64,000 nucleotides of DNA. Source: an uncultured Lachnospiraceae bacterium (GTDB taxonomy: Bacteria; Bacillota; Clostridia; Lachnospirales; Lachnospiraceae). Position 1 is the stretch's first letter; each line of letters starts with the position of its first letter. The notes under the pieces are model-generated. The model was given only the letters and a program-made list of their open reading frames with translations. It was not told where the DNA came from and made no database searches. Where the stretch lies: assembly GCA_910578345.1 (NCBI GenBank), contig CAJTRA010000010.1, forward strand, positions 1-64,000, given 5' to 3'. The position numbers and the translations under genes are program-made. Positions 41,828 through 51,295 of this stretch are shown here, piece after piece.

Positions 41828-43441
41828 ATGGGGTTATATCGGATTTTGCTGGTAGATGATGAGGAAGAAGTGCGCAAGGGAATCATCCGGAAGATGGAAT
41901 GGGAGCGGCTGGGATTTGAGATGGCGGGAGATGCTGAGAACGGGGAAGAAGCGCTGGAGAAAGTAGAACAGCTCCAGCCGGATGTTGTGCTCACAGATAT
42001 CCGCATGCCTTATATGGATGGCCTGACGCTGGCAAAACGGATCAGACAGAAGTACCCGTCGATCAGAATTCTGATTTTTTCCGGTTATGACGATTTCGAG
42101 TATGCGCAGCAGGCGATCAAGCTGAATGTGACGGAATACATTCTCAAACCGGTCAATATGGAAGAATTGTCGGAGATCCTGGCACGTGTGAAAGAGAATC
42201 TGGACGAGGAGATCGAACAGCGCCGCAACATCAATCTGCTGCGGGAAAGCTATCTGGGGAGTCTGCCGATCTTAAGAGAACTTTTCTTAAATGATCTGGT
42301 ACGCGGCGTCGCGGATCTGTCCGTAGCGGCGCCGAAGCTGCGGGAGTATGGGATCGATATTCTGGATGCGCGCAAGTGGGTGGCGTCGGTGATTCATGTG
42401 GAGCGGTCGGAACCGCAGGCGTCTTCGCTGCCCTGGGAACTGATCCCGATTTCTGTGAGGGGACTGGTGGAGGATTATCTGCGGTCGTACTGTCGTTACG
42501 CTGTCTTCAATTCGATGGATGAGATCACGGTGATTGCGGCCATTGATGAGGACAATACCCAGACAGGACTGAGCAATCTGTTTAATGATATCTGTAAGGA
42601 GAGCAGACGTGTGCTGGACACGGTCATTACGGTAGGCGTGGGACATAGCTGCAATACGCTGCAGGGGATCAGCCGCTCTTACCAGTCGGCGGCAGATGCA
42701 CTGGGGTATCGGGCGATCGTCGGTAAGGGTAAGACGATCTATATCAATGATGTGGAGCCGGTGAGCAGAGGCAAACTGCAGTTTGGCGACAGAGATGAGG
42801 AAGAACTGACTGCGGCCATCAAATTTGGTTCTAAAGAGAAGATTGAAAGCGTGATCAGAGCGTTGTCCGCCTGTATGGAGGACGCGAAGGTACATGCCAG
42901 ACAGTATCAGGTCTATATGATCTCCATTGTCAACTGTCTGATCAAACTGATGCAGCAGTATGATTTGGATATTGATGAGATGTTTGACTCTAAGGCCCAG
43001 TATGCGGAGTTTATGGAGGGAATCTGCCGCAGGGAAGAATTTGCAGACAGGATCGTCATGATCTCTATCCGTATGAATGAGGCGATGAACAGGGAACGTG
43101 ACAACACAACGCGGAAAGTGATCCAGGAAGCGAAAGAATATATCAGGGAACATTATGCGGATCCAGAGCTGTCGGTGGAAGCGATGTGCCGTCATCTGCA
43201 TATGAGTCCGGCTTATTTTTCCACAGTCTTTAAGAAGGAGACGGGACAGGCCTACGTCAACTATCTGACTGAAGTGCGGCTGAAGAAGGCAGTGGAGCTG
43301 CTGAATGAGACGGATGATAAGACTTATATGATCGCCGAGAAGGTGGGATATCAGGAACAGAACTATTTCAGCTATGTATTCAAAAAGCGCTATGGGATAT
43401 CACCGACGAAATACCGCGGAATTCAGTCCGAGAGCAAATAA
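41828..43441 (+). CDS. Response regulator, receiver plus AraC-type output (YesN-like)
   Basis: A 537-residue transcription regulator. The receiver domain (1-120) has the acidic pair D10-D11 and phospho-acceptor D57 in LTDIRMPYMDG. A long middle region of unknown fold (about 140-420) precedes an AraC/XylS double helix-turn-helix (about 440-535; LSVEAMCRHLHMSPAYFSTVFKKETGQ and the closing KKRYGISPTKYR). It forms a pair with the histidine kinase 27 bases downstream. The neighbouring sugar-binding and MglBAC genes suggest it controls their uptake operon. Confidence 0.92.
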   Translation: MGLYRILLVDDEEEVRKGIIRKMEWERLGFEMAGDAENGEEALEKVEQLQPDVVLTDIRMPYMDGLTLAKRIRQKYPSIRILIFSGYDDFEYAQQAIKLNVTEYILKPVNMEELSEILARVKENLDEEIEQRRNINLLRESYLGSLPILRELFLNDLVRGVADLSVAAPKLREYGIDILDARKWVASVIHVERSEPQASSLPWELIPISVRGLVEDYLRSYCRYAVFNSMDEITVIAAIDEDNTQTGLSNLFNDICKESRRVLDTVITVGVGHSCNTLQGISRSYQSAADALGYRAIVGKGKTIYINDVEPVSRGKLQFGDRDEEELTAAIKFGSKEKIESVIRALSACMEDAKVHARQYQVYMISIVNCLIKLMQQYDLDIDEMFDSKAQYAEFMEGICRREEFADRIVMISIRMNEAMNRERDNTTRKVIQEAKEYIREHYADPELSVEAMCRHLHMSPAYFSTVFKKETGQAYVNYLTEVRLKKAVELLNETDDKTYMIAEKVGYQEQNYFSYVFKKRYGISPTKYRGIQSESK

Positions 43442-43468
43442 AGCGGGACAGAGACAGAAAGGAGTGTT

Positions 43469-45259
43469 ATGGAACAGGGAACGCCGACAGACCTTGGTAA
43501 AAAGACCAGTATCCGTTATACGATCTTCAGCTATTTTACGATCAGTGCGCTGGCGGTGATCCTGTTGATCGGTATTACGCTTTATTCGCAGATGTCTCAT
43601 CAATTGACGGCGGCTGTGCGGGAAGAAAACCAGGCGGTTTTGGGGCAGATCAACCGTTCCGTGGATGCCTATCTGCGCACGATCATGAAACTGTCAGACA
43701 GCCTTTATTATGGCGTCATCAAGAATGCGGATCTGGAGGAAGAATCTGTGAGCAGCCAGATCACTCTTTTGTATGACAATAACAAGGACAGTATCGCGAA
43801 TATCGCTTTGCTGTCTAAGGAAGGGGAGCTTCTGGAGGCGGTGCCCGCAGCCCGCTTGAAGACGGATCTGGATGTGCGGCAGGAGCAGTGGTTTGGCAAT
43901 ACCCTGAAGAGAACGGATAACCTGCATTTTACAACGCCGCATGTACAGTATATTTTTGACAACAACGAGAATCAATACCGGTGGGTGATCACGTTGACTC
44001 GTGCGGTGGAGATCACCCACGGGACGTCTACGGAACAGGGCATTCTGTTGATCGATATCCGCTACAGCAGCTTACAGCAGATCTTAGATAATATCACATT
44101 GGGTAATCAGGGGTATCTGTACATGGTCGGCAGCAACGGTGAGTTGATCTATCATCCGAAGATGCAGATGATCGAGACGGGACAGATGACGGAGAATACC
44201 GCTATGGCAGCTGGCTACAGGGACGGCAGCTTCCGGGAGAAATATGAAGGGGAGTGGCGGGAAGTCAGTGTGAAATCTGTCGGTTATACCGGATGGAAGC
44301 TATTGAGCGTCACGCCGGAAAAAGGACTGCCCCTTGGGAATCTGAAAGTGCGGCTCTTTGCAGTGTTTGTAGTGGGTGCGTTTCTTCTTGTTTTAGTGCT
44401 GACGAACACCTTTATCTCTTCCCGCATCACGACGCCGATCCAGAAGTTAGAGAGGTCTGTCAATGCGATCGAGGCGGGAGACCTTGACACGGAAGTCTAT
44501 CTGGGAGGCTCCTATGAGATCAGACACCTTGGACGTTCCATTGGGGATATGGCCAAACGGATTAAAGAGCTGATGCAGGATATCGTGGCGGAACATGAGT
44601 CTAAGCGGAAGAGCGAATTTAATACGCTGCAGTCCCAGATCAATCCGCATTTCCTCTACAATACGCTGGATATCATCGTATGGATGATCGAGAATGAGCA
44701 GAAGCAGGAGGCAGTCAGAGTGGTGACGGCGCTGGCGCGGTTTTTCCGGATCAGTCTGAGCAAGGGCAAGAGCATCATTACGGTGCGGGACGAGCTGGAA
44801 CATGTGCGCAATTATCTGACGATCCAGCAGACAAGGTTTAAGAATAAATTTACTTACAGGATTGAGGCGGACGAGAGTGTGATGGAGTTAGTCAGCCTGA
44901 AACTGATGCTGCAGCCGCTGGTGGAGAATGCGATCTACCATGGCATGGAATTTATGGACGGCGATGGAGAGATCTGTGTAAAAGTATACAGAGAGGCCGA
45001 GGATCTGAGGTTTCAGATCAGTGACAACGGTCTTGGCATGACGGCCGGACAGGCTGCCAGTCTGCTCGATGAGAAGGATCATGTATCTTCCCGGAGAGGG
45101 TCAGGAATCGGCGTTAAGAATGTAAATGAGAGGATACGGTTGTATTTCGGAGAGGATTACGGCCTTACGATCTGGTCAGAACCAGATGAGGGCACTGTCA
45201 TCACCATCCGACTTCCGGCCCAGATCTATACAGAGACAATGCAGAGGGAGCAGACATGA
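43469..45259 (+). CDS. Sensor histidine kinase (YesM/LytS type)
   Basis: A 596-residue membrane kinase. TM1 lies at about residues 17-40, followed by a large extracytoplasmic Cache-like sensor region, TM2 at about 293-317 and a HAMP domain. The phospho-acceptor His394 is in QINPHFLYNTLD, typical of the His_kinase (LytS/YesM) group. An ATPase domain follows with ENAIYHG (N box), DNGLGM and GIGVKNVNERI. The gene ends overlapping the start of a sugar-binding protein by four bases, so the three genes should be made together. Confidence 0.93.
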   Translation: MEQGTPTDLGKKTSIRYTIFSYFTISALAVILLIGITLYSQMSHQLTAAVREENQAVLGQINRSVDAYLRTIMKLSDSLYYGVIKNADLEEESVSSQITLLYDNNKDSIANIALLSKEGELLEAVPAARLKTDLDVRQEQWFGNTLKRTDNLHFTTPHVQYIFDNNENQYRWVITLTRAVEITHGTSTEQGILLIDIRYSSLQQILDNITLGNQGYLYMVGSNGELIYHPKMQMIETGQMTENTAMAAGYRDGSFREKYEGEWREVSVKSVGYTGWKLLSVTPEKGLPLGNLKVRLFAVFVVGAFLLVLVLTNTFISSRITTPIQKLERSVNAIEAGDLDTEVYLGGSYEIRHLGRSIGDMAKRIKELMQDIVAEHESKRKSEFNTLQSQINPHFLYNTLDIIVWMIENEQKQEAVRVVTALARFFRISLSKGKSIITVRDELEHVRNYLTIQQTRFKNKFTYRIEADESVMELVSLKLMLQPLVENAIYHGMEFMDGDGEICVKVYREAEDLRFQISDNGLGMTAGQAASLLDEKDHVSSRRGSGIGVKNVNERIRLYFGEDYGLTIWSEPDEGTVITIRLPAQIYTETMQREQT

Positions 45260-46218
45260 TAGGCAGACGTGGAAAAGTGCTGATAATTTTATATATCGTA
45301 TGTCTCGTGGTGTTATTTCTTATGTGCTCTACGGATCTGATCATTCGGGAGCCGGAGCGGGAGATCTATCATATCGCTGTGATCGTTGAGGATGTGCGAA
45401 GCGACAATTACGCCAATTTCCGCAAAGGCATTGACCAGGCGGCATCGGAGTTTAACGCAGACGTCCATTTTATCACGCTGTATGAGAAGATGGACGTTGA
45501 GGAGCAGATGGAACTGATGGACAGAGAGCAGCAGGACGGTACGGACGCGCTCATTGTAGTTCCTGCAGTGGAGGAGAAGATAGCGGGCAAGCAGATGACG
45601 GTTCCGGTGATCCTTCTGCGCGCCGGGATGACGGAAGCCGCCGGAGCGGGAAACATTGTCGTTGATTATGAGAAGATGGGGGAACAATTGGCGGAGGAGA
45701 TCCTGCAGGACAGGAAAGGGGATCTTCCGATCTATGTACTGACAGATCCGGCGAAGCAAAGCGATATGGACCGCATGTTTTTGAAAGGGGCCTGCGAATG
45801 GTTCGCCAGTAAGGGTGCTGCCGCAAAGCTGGTCATAAGAGAGGAAGAGAATGGGTTTCGGACGATGTTTGCGAATCTGGAAGCAGAGGAGGCGAAGGAT
45901 GTCGTCGTCCTGGCAGCCAATCAGGAGATTTTGACTGAGGCAGCAGGAATCCTCTCTGAGGGTCTGACAGCGGCTGACAGCGTCAGTGGATTGTATGGAA
46001 GAGGGACGACAGTGCCGATTCTCAATTATCTGGACCGCGGGATGATCAAGGGGATCTGTGTGACGGATGAGTTCAGCATCGGATATTACAGTGTGCGTGA
46101 AGCGGTCAGGGCGCTGGAGGGGGCTGGCAGTTCACCTACAGTGATGGCGTCTTACTATATAGAGAAAGAAGATCTGCGAAACCCGGATCTTGAGAAGCTT
46201 TTGTTTCCGATCGAGTGA
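45256..46218 (+). CDS. Membrane-anchored sugar-binding (PBP1-type) protein
   Basis: A 320-residue type 1 periplasmic-binding-fold protein. The N terminus has one hydrophobic segment (about 8-25, VLIILYIVCLVVLFLMC) without a good lipobox, so it is probably anchored by an uncleaved helix. Phrases such as IYHIAVIVEDVRSDNYANFRKGIDQAA and TDALIVVPAVEE are typical. Its start overlaps the histidine kinase stop. It may act as the ligand-sensing partner of that kinase, as XylFII does for LytS in Clostridium beijerinckii, rather than as a transporter subunit (inference). Confidence 0.82.
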   Translation: MIGRRGKVLIILYIVCLVVLFLMCSTDLIIREPEREIYHIAVIVEDVRSDNYANFRKGIDQAASEFNADVHFITLYEKMDVEEQMELMDREQQDGTDALIVVPAVEEKIAGKQMTVPVILLRAGMTEAAGAGNIVVDYEKMGEQLAEEILQDRKGDLPIYVLTDPAKQSDMDRMFLKGACEWFASKGAAAKLVIREEENGFRTMFANLEAEEAKDVVVLAANQEILTEAAGILSEGLTAADSVSGLYGRGTTVPILNYLDRGMIKGICVTDEFSIGYYSVREAVRALEGAGSSPTVMASYYIEKEDLRNPDLEKLLFPIE

Positions 46219-46257
46219 TCTGATCGGAAACGGCATCAGAAAGGAAAGACAACAAAG

Positions 46258-47280
46258 ATGAAAAGAACCATAAAAATCTTCCTGTCATGCATGGCGGCAT
46301 GTCTGTTTCTGACTTCCTGCCAGGGGGTTCGGAAAGAAGAAGAGAAAACTTCGATTCGGATCGGGATTAGCCTGTATCGGGGAGACGACACCTTTATCAA
46401 TAATATCCGCAGTATCATAGAGGATAAGGCGAAAGAGTATGAGCGGGAGAGCGGCATTAAGGTGACGCTGGATATTCAGGAGGCCAAAGGAAACCAGAAT
46501 ACCCAGAACAATCAGGTGGAACGTTTTATTTCCCTGGGGTGTGATGTGCTGTGCATCAACCCGGTGGACCGGATGGATACTTCACTGATCATTGACAAGG
46601 CGATGACGGCCAATGTACCGGTCGTGTTCTTTAACCGCCAGCCGGTGGAGGAGGATATGAACCGATGGGATAAACTCTATTATGTGGGGGTCGATGCGAA
46701 AGAGACAGCGATCCTGCAGGGGGAGATGGTAGTGGACCTGTACAGGGAGCAGCCGGAAGCAGTCGATCTCAATGGCGACGGCGTGGTCAGCTATGTGATG
46801 CTAGAGGGGGAGACCAGTCATCAGGATTCCCTGATCCGCACGGAATGGTCAGTGCAGACACTGAAGGATGGCAGAGTACCGATCGAGAAGATTACAGGCG
46901 GGATCGCCAACTGGGAACGCAGCCAGGCATCGGCATTGATGGAGCAGTGGCTTGCGGAATATCCGGATACCATCGAGTTAGTGATCAGCAACAATGACGA
47001 TATGGCGCTGGGGGCGATCGATGCGTTGGAGCGTGCACAGATCGTGGGAGTCAATGTGATCGGCATTGATGGGACGACGCCGGGATTAGAGGCGCTTGAG
47101 AGCGGCAAGTTGTTAGGAACGGTCTCTGCCAACAAGGAGATCTATGGCAGCGCCGTCATTAAGCTGGCGGCAAGCTGTGCGCTGGGAGAGGAGCCGCCGG
47201 AGGAATATCCGCTGACGGATGGAACGTATTTCTGGACGCCGCAGGAGATTCTAATTACGAAGATCAAAGAAAATCTATAA
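46258..47280 (+). CDS. Galactose-type sugar-binding lipoprotein
   Basis: A 340-residue extracytoplasmic sugar-binding lipoprotein. The signal peptide ends in a lipobox LTSC with C21 as lipid anchor. The mature part resembles MglB-type proteins: IRIGISLYRGDDTFINNIRS, NNQVERFISLGCDVLCINPVD, VFFNRQP, and D-rich VDLNGDGVVSYV, which may bind calcium as in MglB. It is a paralogue of the next gene (shared NxDGxVSYxM..GE/GD, NNDDMALGAIxAL and VIGIDG blocks). It may serve as a second-specificity binding protein or another sensor. Confidence 0.88.
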   Translation: MKRTIKIFLSCMAACLFLTSCQGVRKEEEKTSIRIGISLYRGDDTFINNIRSIIEDKAKEYERESGIKVTLDIQEAKGNQNTQNNQVERFISLGCDVLCINPVDRMDTSLIIDKAMTANVPVVFFNRQPVEEDMNRWDKLYYVGVDAKETAILQGEMVVDLYREQPEAVDLNGDGVVSYVMLEGETSHQDSLIRTEWSVQTLKDGRVPIEKITGGIANWERSQASALMEQWLAEYPDTIELVISNNDDMALGAIDALERAQIVGVNVIGIDGTTPGLEALESGKLLGTVSANKEIYGSAVIKLAASCALGEEPPEEYPLTDGTYFWTPQEILITKIKENL

Positions 47281-47428
47281 ATATTCTAAGAAAATCTTAT
47301 AGATAATAGACAGATAATCCAGTACAATGTCCTTGTCAGTAGTCATAATGTGCAAAAGGGAGTGCGCGTTATGGCATAAAATGATAAAAACGCCTAAAAT
47401 TGGCAGAATAAGAGGAGGAATTGTAACT

Positions 47429-48550
47429 ATGAAATTGAGAAAAGTGCTTGCAATCGCAATGGCATCCATGATGGTATTTGGCTTGACAGCATGCGGCGGC
47501 AATGATGCAGCACCTGCAGAAGCTCCGGCAGAAGAAGCACCTGCAGAAGAGGAAGCAGCACCGGCCGAGGAAGAGGCTCCTGCAGAAGAGGCAGCACCTG
47601 CAGAAGAGGCAGCGGCGGAAGACGCAGATGCAGCAGCAGATGCAGCAGGCGCAGGCGGCAACATTGGTGTATGTATCTATAAGTTTGATGACGCTTTCAT
47701 GACCACATACCGTAATGCACTGCAGGAGATCCTGGAGGGCAAAGGTTATACCGTAACTTTCATGGATGGCAAGAATGACCAGGCTGAGCAGAACAATCAG
47801 ATCAACAACTTCATTGCACAGAAAGTTGACGCGCTGATCATCAACCCGGTTATGACATCTGCAGCAGACCAGATTATCGCTACTGTAAAAGACGCAGGTG
47901 TACCGACTGTATTGATCAACCGTGAGCCTACAGCAGATCAGATGAGCGCATATGATAAGCTGGTTTATGTAGGATGTGATGCACGCCAGTCCGGAACCAT
48001 GCAGGGCGAACTGATCCTGGATACTCCGAACAAGGGCGATATCAACGGCGATGGCAAAGTTTCCTACATCATGATCCAGGGTGACCCGGAGAACGTTGAT
48101 GCACAGTATCGTACAGAGTTCTCTGTAAAAGCTCTGACAGATGCAGGCATCGAAGTAGAAGAGCTTGACTTACAGCGTGGTGACTGGGACCGTAACAAGG
48201 GCCAGGAGATCGCACAGAATGACCTTGCTAAGTTCGGCGAAGACATTGAAGTTATCTTCTGTAACAACGATGATATGGCAATCGGCGCTCTGCAGGCAAT
48301 CCAGGCAGCAGGCCGTAAGGTAAATGAAGATATCTATCTGGTAGGCGTTGACGCTCTGGATGCAGCTCTGAATGAAGTGGCAGCAGGCAACATGACAGGT
48401 ACTGTTCTGAATGACGCACAGGGTCAGGCAGAAGGCGCTGTACAGGCTATGGAAGATCTGCTGGGCGGCAAGACATATGCAGCAGGCGAGCAGTCCATCT
48501 ACGTAGACTATGTAAAAGTTACTCCGGATAACGTAGCTGACTTCCAGTAA
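47429..48550 (+). CDS. mglB: Galactose/methyl-galactoside ABC transporter binding lipoprotein
   Basis: A 373-residue lipoprotein with lipobox LTAC (C22). Residues 27-77 are a low-complexity Ala-Pro-Glu linker that spaces the binding domain from the membrane. The sugar-binding domain follows (NIGVCIYKFDDAFMTTYRNAL, NPVMTSAADQI, INREPT, DINGDGKVSYIM, CNNDDMAIGALQAI, VGVDALDAAL), including the MglB calcium loop DINGDGK. Codon usage looks highly biased, consistent with strong expression. The start at 47429 uses AGAGGAGGAATTG. It is followed by an attenuating hairpin and then mglA and mglC. Confidence 0.92.
   Translation: MKLRKVLAIAMASMMVFGLTACGGNDAAPAEAPAEEAPAEEEAAPAEEEAPAEEAAPAEEAAAEDADAAADAAGAGGNIGVCIYKFDDAFMTTYRNALQEILEGKGYTVTFMDGKNDQAEQNNQINNFIAQKVDALIINPVMTSAADQIIATVKDAGVPTVLINREPTADQMSAYDKLVYVGCDARQSGTMQGELILDTPNKGDINGDGKVSYIMIQGDPENVDAQYRTEFSVKALTDAGIEVEELDLQRGDWDRNKGQEIAQNDLAKFGEDIEVIFCNNDDMAIGALQAIQAAGRKVNEDIYLVGVDALDAALNEVAAGNMTGTVLNDAQGQAEGAVQAMEDLLGGKTYAAGEQSIYVDYVKVTPDNVADFQ
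47507..47659 (+). repeat. Repeat-coded Ala-Pro-Glu linker within the MglB-like gene
   Basis: Imperfect repeats of GCACCTGCAGAAGAG-type units encode APAEE-like motifs after the lipid anchor, at residues 27-77. Such repeats can change length by slippage; the linker length may vary among strains. Confidence 0.75.
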
Positions 48551-48624
48551 ATATAGTAAGCGGCATTTCCAATGTTGTTCACTATAGAAACACTTCACAA
48601 CAATAAGAAAATGTAGATCATTGG

Positions 48625-48659
48625 GAAGTGCGTGTGCATTAGCGCATGCACTTCTTTTT
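48625..48659 (+). terminator. Terminator/attenuator between mglB and mglA
   Basis: GAAGTGCGTGTGC (48625-48637) pairs with GCGCATGCACTTC (48642-48654) through 13 pairs including two G-U, loop ATTA, then TTTTT. It would keep the binding protein in excess over the membrane complex. Confidence 0.85.
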
Positions 48660-48682
48660 GATACATAAAGGGGGTTATCAAT

Positions 48683-50191
48683 TTGTCAGAGTATCGTTTG
48701 GAAATGCATAATGTTGTGAAAACATTTCCAGGTGTCAAAGCGCTGAACGGTGCGCAGTTAAATTTGCGGCCGGGTACGGTTCACGCCCTGATGGGGGAGA
48801 ACGGAGCCGGCAAATCCACCCTGATGAAGTGCATGTTCGGTATTTACCACATGGACGAAGGGGAAGTGGTCTATGAAGGAGAAAAAGTTCAGATCAAAGG
48901 TCCGCTGGATGCCTTAAACCGTGGAATTGCCATGGTGCATCAGGAGTTGCAGCCGATCCCGGAGAGAAGTATCGGTGAGAACATCTATGTAGGGCGTTAT
49001 CCACTTAAGAAAGTGGGGCCGCTGACTGTGATCGATCATGATAGAATGTATGAGGATGCTGCCAGAGTGCTGGAGGAAGTTCATCTGAACTTCGATCCGA
49101 AAGCAAAGTTAGGCAGTCTTTCCGTGTCTCAGATGCAGCTTGTGGAGATTGCAAAGGCGGTTTCCGCTGACTGTAAGGTGCTGATCCTGGATGAGCCTAC
49201 CTCATCCCTGACTGCCGCTGAGGTGGAAGCGCTGTTTACGATCATCAACGAATTGCGCAGCAAAGGGGTTTCCATTGTCTATATCAGCCATAAGATGGAT
49301 GAGATTCTGCGGATCAGCGATGAAGTGACGATCATGCGTGATGGACAGTATATCGGGACATGGTCTGCGAAAGAGCTGACGACCGATTTTATTATCACAA
49401 AGATGGTAGGACGTGAACTTTCAGAATTGTATCCTGCCCGGGAGAATGTACCGGGTGAAGTGGTCTTTGAAGTGGAAGACTTTACTTCGATCAATCCGAA
49501 GAGCTTCAGGCATGTTAATTTCCAGTTGAAGAAAGGTGAGATTCTGGGGGTGGCTGGTCTTGTGGGCGCACAGCGCACGGAGCTGATGGAAGGTCTGTTC
49601 GGATTAAGAAGTCATACAAGTGGTAAGATCACTTATAAAGGACAGGAAATTAAGATCACACAGCCTAAGGATGCCATCAACAATGGTATCGCGATGCTGA
49701 CAGAGGACAGACGCGCTACCGGAATCCTGGGTGTATTGTCCATTGCGGATAATGTTTCTATTGCATCCTTAAATCAGTATCTGATCGGAGGCATCATGCT
49801 GGACGATGCCAAGATTGAGAATCTTGTGCAGGAGAATGTCGCGAAGCTTTCGATCAAAACGCCGTCGTCCAAGACACAGATCCAGTCGCTTTCTGGTGGT
49901 AACCAGCAGAAGGTGCTGATCAGCCGCTGGCTGGCTAACAGTCCAGATGTCTTTATTATGGATGAACCCACACGCGGTATCGATGTGGGGGCTAAATACG
50001 AGATTTACTGCATTATTGCTGAGATGGCAAAACAGGGCAAGAGTATCATCATGATTTCTTCAGAGATGAGCGAACTGATCGGTATGTCCGACCGGATCAT
50101 GGTCATGTGTGATGGCCGTGTAACCGGATTTATCGGTGGAGATGAAGCGAATCAGGAGAATATCATGGCGCTTGCAACGCAGTTTGAATAA
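48683..50191 (+). CDS. mglA: Galactose-type ABC transporter ATPase MglA
   Basis: A 502-residue double ATPase of the monosaccharide (CUT2) importer class. The first domain has Walker A GENGAGKST, the signature LSVSQMQ and Walker B LILDEPTSSLT. The second has the degenerate Walker A GLVGAQRTE typical of CUT2 and an intact signature LSGGNQQK with FIMDEPTRGID. The start is TTG at 48683 with AAGGGGGTTATC upstream; the start codon and the hairpin before it both lower output relative to mglB. mglC follows 17 bases on. Confidence 0.94.
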   Translation: MSEYRLEMHNVVKTFPGVKALNGAQLNLRPGTVHALMGENGAGKSTLMKCMFGIYHMDEGEVVYEGEKVQIKGPLDALNRGIAMVHQELQPIPERSIGENIYVGRYPLKKVGPLTVIDHDRMYEDAARVLEEVHLNFDPKAKLGSLSVSQMQLVEIAKAVSADCKVLILDEPTSSLTAAEVEALFTIINELRSKGVSIVYISHKMDEILRISDEVTIMRDGQYIGTWSAKELTTDFIITKMVGRELSELYPARENVPGEVVFEVEDFTSINPKSFRHVNFQLKKGEILGVAGLVGAQRTELMEGLFGLRSHTSGKITYKGQEIKITQPKDAINNGIAMLTEDRRATGILGVLSIADNVSIASLNQYLIGGIMLDDAKIENLVQENVAKLSIKTPSSKTQIQSLSGGNQQKVLISRWLANSPDVFIMDEPTRGIDVGAKYEIYCIIAEMAKQGKSIIMISSEMSELIGMSDRIMVMCDGRVTGFIGGDEANQENIMALATQFE

Positions 50192-50208
50192 GGAGGGAGA
50201 ACGGTATC

Positions 50209-51192
50209 ATGGCTAAATCATTTAATATGAAAAAATTTATGTCCAACAATGCGATTATTATTCTGATCGTGCTGCTGGCTATTTTGACAGGAGCTACAAC
50301 ACAGAATTTCTTTACGATCACTAATTTTAAAAATCTGGTAGTGAATGTGTCTCCCAGATTTATCATCGCCTGCGGTGTATCGGGCTGTCTGATTACCAAA
50401 GGTACGGACCTTTCCGCAGGTCGTGCAGTAGGACTTGCGGCATGTCTTTCTGCGATGCTTCTGCAGAGCCTGGATTACTCTGCACGTATGCTGCCCTGGA
50501 TGCCGGATATTCCATGGCCGGTCGCTCTTGTTATCGTTATGGTGATCATGGGCTGTTTCGGCGGTGTGAACGGCGTTGTGATTTCTGTCCTTAAGGTTCC
50601 GCCGTTTATCGCGACGCTGGGCATGCAGACCATTATCTACGGTCTCTGTTCCCTGATCACAAATAACCAGCCTATGGGTGGTTATAAGACCAGTTATTTG
50701 ACGGTTGCAAGCGGTTCTTTGGGACCGATCCCTTATCTGATGATCTTTGCAGTTGTGATCGGTGCATATTTCTGGTTCTTATATAATAAGACCCGTCATG
50801 GTAAATATATGTATGCGATCGGTGGAAATGAGAATGCCGCACAGGTTGCAGGCGTCAACGTGCGGGGATCCTTGATCCGCATCTATATTCTGGCAGGCTG
50901 CATGTATGCATTGGCTGGATTCTTAGTAGGTGCGAAGGCTGGCGGCGCTTCTACAGCGACCGGTAACGGCTATGAACTTGAGGCCATCGCTGCTTGTACG
51001 ATCGGCGGTGTATCTGCGAACGGTGGTGTTGGTAAAGTAGGCGGTATTCTGATCGGTGTGCTGGTATTCGAGATCCTGAAGATCTGTCTCCAGTTCTTAG
51101 GCGTGGATCCGGCTTATACATACATTGCACAGGGTCTTGTAATCGTGATCGCAGTTGCACTCGACCTGAGGAAATATCTGCAGAAGAAATAA
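50209..51192 (+). CDS. mglC: Galactose-type ABC transporter permease MglC
   Basis: A 327-residue CUT2 permease with eight to ten membrane segments. Family stretches include GTDLSAGRAVGLAACLSAML, GCFGGVNGVVISVLKVPPFIATLG, GGNENAAQVAGVNV and AIAACTIGGVSANGGVGKVGG. It forms the channel with MglA and receives sugar from the MglB-like lipoproteins. The ribosome binding site is AAGGAGGGAGAAC. Confidence 0.94.
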   Translation: MAKSFNMKKFMSNNAIIILIVLLAILTGATTQNFFTITNFKNLVVNVSPRFIIACGVSGCLITKGTDLSAGRAVGLAACLSAMLLQSLDYSARMLPWMPDIPWPVALVIVMVIMGCFGGVNGVVISVLKVPPFIATLGMQTIIYGLCSLITNNQPMGGYKTSYLTVASGSLGPIPYLMIFAVVIGAYFWFLYNKTRHGKYMYAIGGNENAAQVAGVNVRGSLIRIYILAGCMYALAGFLVGAKAGGASTATGNGYELEAIAACTIGGVSANGGVGKVGGILIGVLVFEILKICLQFLGVDPAYTYIAQGLVIVIAVALDLRKYLQKK

Positions 51193-51295
51193 AAGTCAGG
51201 CGATCATCTAAGGAAGTAAAGTATGCAGTTTCAGAACAGATAAGTTTTGTTTGAAAGAATGCAGATACGATCATGACAGGGAAGGAATCGATGAT

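Noticed and set aside
42287..43201. Long minus-strand reading frame (304 codons) inside the YesN-like regulator
   Set aside because: It is fully opposite a gene with clear receiver and AraC domains, lacks a ribosome binding site and resembles no family; its His/Arg-rich composition is typical of antisense frames.
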